Positions 58,048 through 64,000 of a stretch of DNA of 64,000 bases are shown here, piece by piece. The position numbers and the translations under genes were made by a program. How positions within the stretch are numbered: position 1 is the stretch's first letter; each line of letters starts with the position of its first letter. Where the stretch lies: contig NZ_JAPDIA010000003.1 of assembly GCF_029525575.1 (NCBI RefSeq), forward strand, positions 1,418,214 to 1,482,213, read 5' to 3'. The notes beneath the pieces were generated by a model. It saw nothing but the letters and a program-made list of their open reading frames with translations, did not search any database and was not told the DNA's origin. This stretch comes from Cohnella rhizosphaerae (GTDB lineage Bacteria > Bacillota > Bacilli > Paenibacillales > Paenibacillaceae).

Positions 58048-59781
58048 ACGCCGCCAAAAACAAACGAGCCCGCGTCGCCGACGAGGGAGTGGGCGGCGCG
58101 CGAACCGCCGGTACGCGGAGAATCGCCGCCGCATCGAAGGTTGCAGTCGCGTTGGCGGCTTGCGCGCTGTCGTTGACCGCCTGCTTCGGCGGTGACGGCG
58201 GCAAGGCCAAGGACGACGCCGCCGCGAGCGTCGATCCGGCTGACCGCGAGGCGTTCGCCAGGTACGATACGCCGGTCACGCTGCGCATTCCGCATCAATA
58301 TTCGGACATCGCCCTGCCCGAGGGAGATACGAGCGAGAACAACTTCGTCAGCCGGTATCTCGGCGAGCAGACGGGCATCTCGATCAAGTACGCGTGGGAG
58401 ACGCCGAGCGGCGTGCAGTATGCGTCCACGATGAACTACGCCATCCGCAGCGGAGACTTGCCCGACGCCTTCGTCGTCGACCGGCAGCAGTTCCGGGAAT
58501 TGAAGCAGGCCGGCGAGCTGGCCGATCTCACGGAAACGTACAGCCAGTACGCGTCCGCGCTCGTCAAGTCGATCTACGATGCGACCGGCGGCAAGGCGCT
58601 GCAGGAGGCGTCGATCGACGGGCGACTGTACGGGCTGCCCAACGTCGCGATCGAGGCGGACGCGCCGACGTACCTGTGGGTGCGTCAGGACTGGCTGGAC
58701 AAGCTGGGCCTCGCGCAGCCGAAGACGCTGGACGACATTGCCAGGATCGCGAAGGCTTTCAGACACATCGATCCGGACGGCGATGCCAAGGCGGACACGG
58801 TCGGCATTCCGGTGGATCGCGGCATGGTCTTCGGGGGAGAAGACCGGCAACAACGGGCTGAACGCCGTGTTCGCGGCCTTCGGCGCCTACCCGCGCAAAT
58901 GGATCGCGGGCTCGGACGGCCGGCCCGTGTACGGTTCGGTGCAGCGCGAGGCCAAGGAGACGCTCAAGCTGCTCGCCGAGTGGTACAAGGAAGGCGTGCT
59001 GGACATGCAGTTCATGCTGCGGCAGGACGCGCAGGATCTGGTGGCGGACAACAAGACGGGCATCTTTTTCGGACCCTGGTGGGCGCCCTATTATCCGTTG
59101 TCCAAGTCGGTCTCGCAAGACACGAAAGCGGACTGGCGGGTGTATGCGGTACCGGTGGATGACAATGGGCGCTTTAACGTAAGCGAATCGCCGGTCACCG
59201 ACCGCTATCTGGTCGTCCGCAAAGGCTACGAGCATCCCGAAGCCGCGCTCAAGCTGCTGAACGTGTTCACGCGGATCGAGCGCAACCAGGACCCGGGCGC
59301 CAAGAGCTTGCTGGCGGCGACGGAGCAGCTTGACACCCAGCTCCGCAATTATTATCCGTTCGACCTGCTGCTCGACTATCCGGATGCGATCGCCCAGCGG
59401 CACGACCGCTTGACCAAGGCGCTGGCCGGCGAGCTCGATCCAGGCCAGCTGGACCAGGAGACGAAGCGGCTGTACGACGATTCGCTGACCGAGCGGGAGT
59501 ATCCGCGCAAAAATCTGGACGCATGGAGCGGCTCGACGGCCTATCAGCAGTGGGGCAGCGTCGGGCGGGCGGAGACGGTCAAGATCGAGAGCTTTTTCGC
59601 CGATCCGCCGCCGTCGCTCGCGGCCATGTGGACGAACCTGCTGAACCTCGAGCTGGAGACTTATGCGAAAATCATCACGGGAGAGCTGCCGCTGTCGGCA
59701 TTCGACGATTACGCGCAGCGCTGGCACGCGGAGGGCGGCGACAAGATGACGGAGGCGGTGCGGGAGGCGAATCGCGGATAG
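58044..59781 (+). CDS. Orphan solute-binding lipoprotein linked to the two-component system, frameshifted
   Basis: Repaired length is about 578 aa from a GTG that overlaps the regulator stop. A rather long charged N-region precedes a hydrophobic signal and the lipobox LTAC. LPDAFVVDRQQFRELKQAGEL, DGRLYGLPNVAIEADAPTYL and WVRQDWLDKLGLAQPKTLDD are typical of the long sugar-binding family. Five G at 58833-58837 should be four (FGEKTGNNGL). There is no permease gene beside it. It may present ligand to the upstream kinase or share the permeases of the operon at 50867. Confidence 0.88.
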
Positions 59782-59980
59782 GGCGCCAGATTGGCGCTGC
59801 TTCGCCTTGAGGACAGGGGAGATAGCCGGAAAAACCGAGCCGTGCTGAGATGATCAGGGCCGCTTTGACGGCAGCCCTTCGCATGGGTATCCGACCGGGG
59901 AGTCCCCTTGCATAGAGACATCGCATGCCCGATGCGCTATACTGTGTAAATGAGCGAGTACGCCGGATGGAGGTGTGTTT

Positions 59981-60439
59981 ATGCCAGTCGATAAATGCGG
60001 AGGCGTGGCGACGCCGAGATGGTTCGGATACGCATTACAGTCTCTCGTTTACTTGGCCCATCACGCCGATCGGGACGACCGCTGTCCAAGCGGAGAGATC
60101 GCCGGAGGGTGCGCCACCGAAGCGACGTTGATGAGGCGCATTCTGTCGCGGCTCGCAAGGGCGCAGATCGTCGGCGCCCGGGAGGGCAGGGAAGGCGGGT
60201 ATTTCCTGCTCAGGCCGCCCGAATCCATTACGCTCGGCGAAGTGTATCGCGCCCTTGAGATCGCCGAGCCGCTGCACAGCGGAATGCTGGACAGCGCGGA
60301 CGACTGCACGGCGCTCGGTTCGGGCATGAAGGAAGCGTTCGGCGACGTCATTCGAGAGACCGAACGCAGGATGATGGAAGTGCTCGACGGCCGCACGATC
60401 GCGGACATGATCGGGCAGGTATTCGGGCAAAAGGTATAA
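59981..60439 (+). CDS. Rrf2-family transcriptional regulator
   Basis: An intact 152-aa protein from ATG 59981 with TGGAGG upstream. The winged helix is RWFGYALQSLVYLAHH, CPSGEIAGGCATEATLMRRILSRLARAQIV, GREGGYFLLRPPESITLGEVY. Only one Cys remains in the region where Fe-S members such as IscR carry three, so it is likely a Saro/YwgB-type member without that cluster. An inverted repeat CGCAT-GCCCG-ATGCG lies about 45 bp upstream and may be its operator. The target is unknown; the nearest genes concern iron uptake. Confidence 0.87.
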   Translation: MPVDKCGGVATPRWFGYALQSLVYLAHHADRDDRCPSGEIAGGCATEATLMRRILSRLARAQIVGAREGREGGYFLLRPPESITLGEVYRALEIAEPLHSGMLDSADDCTALGSGMKEAFGDVIRETERRMMEVLDGRTIADMIGQVFGQKV

Positions 60440-60497
60440 TGCGGCGGGCGGCGCGGCCGCCCTACATAAACGGCGGAAAGGACGAGGCAACGCGAAC

Positions 60498-61334
60498 ATG
60501 TCCTATACGTGCGAGCAATTGGCTGAAGCGTTCGAAGGCGCGAATCTGTCCGTTCACGGCGTTTACCGCACGGTCCTCGCGGCCGATTCGGCATATACCG
60601 GGCACGTAGAGCGGCCAACCTCCAAGTGTGCGGTCATTATCGGTCTGAGCGGTCAGGCCGATTTTATTTTTGACGGCGCGGAGCGGCATACGATGGAGCC
60701 GGGCGTCGCGCTGATCGGCGGACTGAACAGACGGCTCGAGATCCGGACCGGAGGCGAGGCGTTCGAGTACGGGCTCGTTCACTACTTGCCTGAGCCGCAG
60801 ATCGGCGAGGCTGCGCAGATGTTGATCGCCGTCTCGCCGCTGCGCGTCGGCGCGGATCCGGAGCAGCGACTGCTGCTTGAGCGGCTGCTGCAGGCGGCCG
60901 CGCTTCCGGATAGCATGATGAGGCTTGAGAAAAAAACGCTGTTTTACCAGCTCGTGAACCGGCTGCTCTTCGCGGCGCGGACGGTCAGGCACGGACCCGC
61001 TTCCGAGATGGTGCGCGACACGCTCGAGCTGATTCACGCGTATTACGCGGAGCCGATTACGCTTGCGCGGCTGGCCGAGCGGCATGGGCTCGGGCCCAAG
61101 TATTTTTCGACGCAGTTTCGCAGGTTTATGGGGATGGGCCCGATCGATTATTTGATCCGGTACAGGATGAACCGCGCCGAGGAGCTGCTCGCGACCGGAA
61201 CGTATCCGGTGCATGCGGTGGCGAGAAGCGTCGGTTATCCGGATGCCTACTATTTCAGCCGGCTGTACAAGAAGCACAAAGGGCAATCTCCGGGCGAGAT
61301 CGGACTGAAGCATAGGCGAAATCGTCCATCCTGA
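60498..61334 (+). CDS. AraC-family transcriptional regulator
   Basis: An intact 278-aa protein. A cupin-like N-terminal sensing domain of about 150 residues is followed by the double helix-turn-helix (LARLAERHGLGPKYFSTQFR, RMNRAEELLATGTYPVHAVARSVGYPDAYYFSRLYKK). GGCGGAAAGGACGAGG precedes the ATG. It directly precedes the Fur-boxed siderophore-binding lipoprotein, so by analogy with Btr it may be its co-activator. That link is inferred from position only. Confidence 0.87.
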   Translation: MSYTCEQLAEAFEGANLSVHGVYRTVLAADSAYTGHVERPTSKCAVIIGLSGQADFIFDGAERHTMEPGVALIGGLNRRLEIRTGGEAFEYGLVHYLPEPQIGEAAQMLIAVSPLRVGADPEQRLLLERLLQAAALPDSMMRLEKKTLFYQLVNRLLFAARTVRHGPASEMVRDTLELIHAYYAEPITLARLAERHGLGPKYFSTQFRRFMGMGPIDYLIRYRMNRAEELLATGTYPVHAVARSVGYPDAYYFSRLYKKHKGQSPGEIGLKHRRNRPS

Positions 61335-61386
61335 TCGCTAACTTTTCTCCATTTGCAGAAGGCAGGAGAGGTGTTAAAGTCTAGAT

Positions 61387-61405
61387 GATAATGAGAATCG
61401 TTATC
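61387..61405 (+). promoter_or_regulatory. Fur box
   Basis: GATAATGAGAATCGTTATC matches the 19-bp Fur consensus GATAATGATAATCATTATC at 17 positions. It lies 31 bp before the likely start of the siderophore-binding protein gene. It implies repression by iron-loaded Fur. Confidence 0.85.
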
Positions 61406-61435
61406 TACTAGATGAGCAGAGGGGATATTTTTAAC

Positions 61436-62512
61436 ATGATGAATCGCTTCAAATGGTGGCCGGCGTTTGTCGGTTTAATGCTGCTGCTTGTGCTGCTGTC
61501 GGCTTGCGGGCGCGGAACTAACGAAGCTTCGGGCAGCCCCGGCGCCGGTGCAGGCGCAACCGCCAGCGCTTCGGCAGGCGGAGCGGAGGCCGGCGGCAGC
61601 GACAGTCCCGCTGCGTCCGCGGGCGCTTCAGAAGCTTCGGCGGCATATCCCCGCACGGTGACAAGCGTCGGCGGCGACGTGACGATCCCGGAACGGCCGA
61701 AGAAGGTCGCGGTGCTCCATTGGGGCTATACCGATTCGCTGCTGCTGTTCGACCTCGACTCCGCCGCGTTCGCGCTTCCTTTTACGGAGAAGCAATCTCT
61801 GCTCGGCACGGACGCCTACAAAGCGTACGCGGACAAAATCGCCGACATCCGGATCGTGGGCGAGAACACGGAGGTCAATCTCGAAAAGCTGGCGGCTTAC
61901 GGTCCCGATCTGATCATCGCCGGCAACAAGACGAACGAGAAAGTGCTGCCGCAGTTGTCCCAAGTCGCGACGACCGTCGTCATCGACGAAGCGCAGACGG
62001 ATGTGTGGTCGAACTGGCAGGCGCTCGTGACGGAGATCGGCGAGATTCTCGGGCAGGAGCAGGTCGCCGCTGACTATATTGCCGGCTACAGGAGCGAACT
62101 GGCGGCAGCCAAAGCAAAGCTCGCGGAGCTCCAAGGCACGGTCGCGTTCCTGCAAGTGCGGGACAAGACGGTCTACCTGCAGGGAAGCGACTATTTGAAG
62201 GATTACTATGACGGACTTGGCCTGCAAGCGCCCGAAGGCGATATCGGGAAAACCGGCGCCGAGCTCAGCCTTGAAGGACTCAGCGCGCTCGATCCCGATT
62301 ATCTGGTCCTCGGCTACTTCAACTACCGCGATTCCACGATGGCCGCGTTCACCGATACGTGGAAGGACAGTACGATCTGGAAAAACCTGAAGGCGGTCAA
62401 AAACGGGCATGTCTATGGCGTGGACGGCCAAATGGTGCTCGGTTACGGGCCGATCGACCGCAGGACAGGCGTCAAAGTCATTTCGGACGCGTTGTCGGGC
62501 GCAGCTCGATAA
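61436..62512 (+). CDS. Fe-siderophore solute-binding lipoprotein
   Basis: About 358 aa from ATG 61436, chosen over the ATG at 61412 because AGAGGGG is well placed. The signal peptide ends at the lipobox LLSAC, followed by a Gly/Ala/Ser linker to about residue 65. The rest is a class III (FhuD/BtuF-type) binding protein: VTSVGGDVTIPERPKKVAVL, KLAAYGPDLIIAGN and AVKNGHVYGVDGQMVLGYGPI. It captures a ferric siderophore outside the membrane. No permease or ATPase genes follow, so it must share components encoded elsewhere. Confidence 0.92.
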   Translation: MMNRFKWWPAFVGLMLLLVLLSACGRGTNEASGSPGAGAGATASASAGGAEAGGSDSPAASAGASEASAAYPRTVTSVGGDVTIPERPKKVAVLHWGYTDSLLLFDLDSAAFALPFTEKQSLLGTDAYKAYADKIADIRIVGENTEVNLEKLAAYGPDLIIAGNKTNEKVLPQLSQVATTVVIDEAQTDVWSNWQALVTEIGEILGQEQVAADYIAGYRSELAAAKAKLAELQGTVAFLQVRDKTVYLQGSDYLKDYYDGLGLQAPEGDIGKTGAELSLEGLSALDPDYLVLGYFNYRDSTMAAFTDTWKDSTIWKNLKAVKNGHVYGVDGQMVLGYGPIDRRTGVKVISDALSGAAR

Positions 62513-62656
62513 AGACAAGACGAACCGCGTCGGTTATACTGGCAGAAGACGGCAGAAACGGGCGTTCCGCCCTACGCGCCGCGGACATGTCCGGTTCGGG
62601 AGGCCCGCGCGTTCTGACCGTGCGCATGCGCAGAAGCCGGCGGGAGGTCGATTGAA

Positions 62657-63091
62657 TTGTTGAAGGGAATTCCGGCGATATTGTCGCCGGAGCTGCTGAA
62701 GATTCTGATGGAGATGGGCCACGGCGACGAGATCGTGCTGGGAGACGGGAACTTCCCCGCTGCCAGTCATGCCCAGCGTCTCGTACGCGCCGACGGCCAC
62801 GGCGTTCCGGAGCTGCTGGACGCGGTGCTGAAGCTGATGCCGCTCGATCAGTACACGGATCGGCCGGTTGCGCTCATGCAGGTCGTGCCCGGCGATACGG
62901 CCGAGACGCCGATCTGGGGCAGGTACGGCGATATTATCCGCGAGCGGACCGGTCTTGCGGAGCCGTTCGAGGAAGTCGAGCGGTTCGCGTTTTATGAGCG
63001 TGCGAAGCAAGCTTATGCGATCGTGGCGACGGGCGAGAGCGCGATATACGCCAACATCATTCTCAAAAAGGGCGTTATCAAGCCCGAATAA
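62657..63091 (+). CDS. RbsD/FucU-family sugar mutarotase (FucU-like)
   Basis: An intact 144-aa protein from a TTG with GGGAGG upstream. MLKGIPAILSPELLKILMEMGHGDEIVLGDGNFPA is the hallmark start, with the catalytic His in GHGDE. Later DQYTDRPVALMQ and AIVATGESAIYANIILKKGVI are closest to FucU (L-fucose mutarotase) rather than RbsD. It interconverts anomers of a pyranose. The gene stands alone, with a terminator after it. Confidence 0.9.
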   Translation: MLKGIPAILSPELLKILMEMGHGDEIVLGDGNFPAASHAQRLVRADGHGVPELLDAVLKLMPLDQYTDRPVALMQVVPGDTAETPIWGRYGDIIRERTGLAEPFEEVERFAFYERAKQAYAIVATGESAIYANIILKKGVIKPE

Positions 63092-63120
63092 CCGCATTCA
63101 TCGAAGTAAAGGCAACAAGG

Positions 63121-63176
63121 AAGCCGGATATGCTCCCCAGGCGCGCGTCGCGCCCGGAGAACGTATCCGGCTTTTC
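63121..63176 (+). terminator. Terminator of the mutarotase gene
   Basis: AAGCCGGATA pairs with TATCCGGCTT around a GGCGCG/CGCGCC inner stem; a short T run (TTTTC) follows. Confidence 0.75.
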
Positions 63177-63200
63177 GATTCGGGAGACCCTGCGCGTTCC

Positions 63201-63640
63201 ATTGTTCCCGCATAGGAAATGAATGGGGCGGCAACACGCCGCGGGAGTCAATCGTTCCCAGGTAGGATTAAACCCGGCGCGGGTGATGAGCTGGCTGCCG
63301 CATTGTTTCTAGATAGGACTTAATCTGGCGCGGAGGATCGGAGGTACGCCGAATCGTTCCTAGATAGGACTCAATTGGCGCGGGAGATCCGGATGTACGC
63401 CGCATTGTTTCTAGATAGGACTTAATCTGGCGCGAGGGATCGGAAGTACGCCGAATCGTTCCTAGGTAGGACTCAACTGGCGCGGGAGGTCGGATGTACG
63501 GCGAATCGTTCCTAGGTAGGACTCAACTGGCGCGCGGGAGATCGGATGTACGGCGCATTGTTCCCAGGTAGGACCAAACGCTCGCGCCGCATATGCTGAG
63601 TGCTGTATCGGTTCCAGGCAGCAGTTAATTTAGCCTGCGC
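63201..63640. repeat. Repeat array B: about eight tandem copies with 50-52 bp period
   Basis: Units begin near 63201, 63251, 63302, 63353, 63404, 63455, 63505 and 63557, with a degenerate ninth. Core variants are ATCGTTCCTAGGTAGGACT, ATTGTTTCTAGATAGGACT and ATTGTTCCCAGGTAGGAC, centred on the inverted repeat TCCTA-NN-TAGGA. Linkers share GGCGCGGGAG and CGGATGTACG. Edge units are most diverged. It lies between two convergent genes and no gene is supported within it. Confidence 0.93.
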
Positions 63641-63661
63641 GAGCAGCCCGGCTTTACCTAA

Positions 63662-64000
63662 TCAAGCCGAGCGCAGCCGCTTGAAAAACGCGGCGATCGC
63701 GGTCTCCGCCGCCCCCATGACGGCGGAGCGGTCGCCGAGCTCGGCGAATAGCAGCCGAATGCCGCGCAGATGAAAGTTCAGCGCGCGGGCTTCGGTCGTT
63801 CGGCTCATCGCCTCCTCGAGCCAGGGCCGCGCGCGGCTCATCGTGTTGCCGATGACGACGGCTTCGGGATTAAAGACATTAACGATGTTGGCGATGCCGA
63901 CCCCGAGCGATTCGCCGATCCCGGCGAACAGCGCGCGCGCCTTCTCGTCCCCGCCTTCGGCCAGCGCGAGCAGTCCGTCCAGCGTGCCCCCGCCCATGCC
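63662..64000 (-). CDS. ROK-family protein (sugar kinase or repressor), 5' end outside window
   Basis: Only the C-terminal ~112 residues are visible; the frame is open to the right edge. DEKARALFAGIGESLGVGIANIVNVFNPEAVVIGN is the ROK signature of glucokinases and NagC/XylR-type repressors. The end RLLFAELGDRSAVMGAAETAI is also typical. Without the N-terminus I cannot tell whether a DNA-binding domain is present. Confidence 0.88.
   Translation of the reverse strand, partial: GMGGGTLDGLLALAEGGDEKARALFAGIGESLGVGIANIVNVFNPEAVVIGNTMSRARPWLEEAMSRTTEARALNFHLRGIRLLFAELGDRSAVMGAAETAIAAFFKRLRSA

Noticed and set aside
63201..63640. CRISPR array at the right end
   Set aside because: Linkers are repeated variants of one another and the core itself varies; no cas genes are present.

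Overview
The window looks like chromosomal DNA of a high-GC Firmicute of the Paenibacillus/Cohnella type. I infer this from gene content: YesM/YesN two-component pairs beside LplB/YtcP-type sugar ABC transporters, long lipoprotein solute-binding proteins with Ser/Ala-rich linkers, an S-layer-homology protein, a CcpA (cre) site, and strong GGAGG ribosome binding sites. No tRNA, rRNA, phage, IS element or CRISPR array was seen.

A dominant property of this sequence is a systematic indel pattern. About 27 frameshifts fall in single-base runs of 5-8 (mostly G, also A, T, C). Nearly all are repaired by deleting exactly one base, which rejoins both halves of a recognisable protein. I treat these as probable sequencing or consensus errors. 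Coordinates below span the whole repaired gene, so the listed interval is not always divisible by three.

Layout. (1) 1-8863, minus strand: an operon of two permeases, a solute-binding lipoprotein, a YesM-type kinase, a YesN-type regulator and a GH106-like glycosidase that runs off the left edge. It is preceded by a promoter and a perfect cre site. (2) 8970-15919: a small broken ORF, a copper-amine-oxidase-N-domain secreted protein, the pseudouridine operon psuK-psuG, a BlaI/M56 peptidase pair, lspA, a small helix-hairpin-helix protein and an Asp-box lipoprotein. (3) 16028-39790: a large catabolic cluster of four SDR dehydrogenases, a 2-hydroxyacid dehydrogenase, two lactonase-like hydrolases, a cupin, two epimerase-like proteins, an AKR, and IolC-, IolJ- and MmsA-like enzymes. 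It also has its own ABC importer, two GH36-type glycosidases (one apparently cytosolic, one large and secreted) and a FadR/FCD-type GntR regulator. Three transcription units start at near-identical promoters that share TTGTATACTAAA-like DNA, the best candidate operator for the FCD regulator. (4) 39958-46741: a MalT/LuxR regulator, an SLH surface protein, a 13-copy 51-bp tandem array, and a queuosine-precursor transporter behind a candidate preQ1-I riboswitch. (5) 46824-50012: quinone oxidoreductase, ResA-like thioredoxin and MFS exporter. (6) 50190-59781: a 52-bp repeat array, a third sugar ABC operon, a second YesM/YesN pair and an orphan solute-binding protein. (7) 59981-64000: Rrf2 and AraC regulators, a Fur-boxed siderophore-binding lipoprotein, a FucU-like mutarotase, a third 51-bp repeat array and a ROK protein cut by the right edge.

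The two most interesting things are the region-3 cluster and the repeat arrays. The cluster ends like the inositol pathway (IolC, IolJ, MmsA) but has none of IolG, IolE, IolD or IolB, so its upper half must be different. The arrays are three separate sets of intergenic tandem repeats with 51-52 bp period, each carrying a similar inverted-repeat core.
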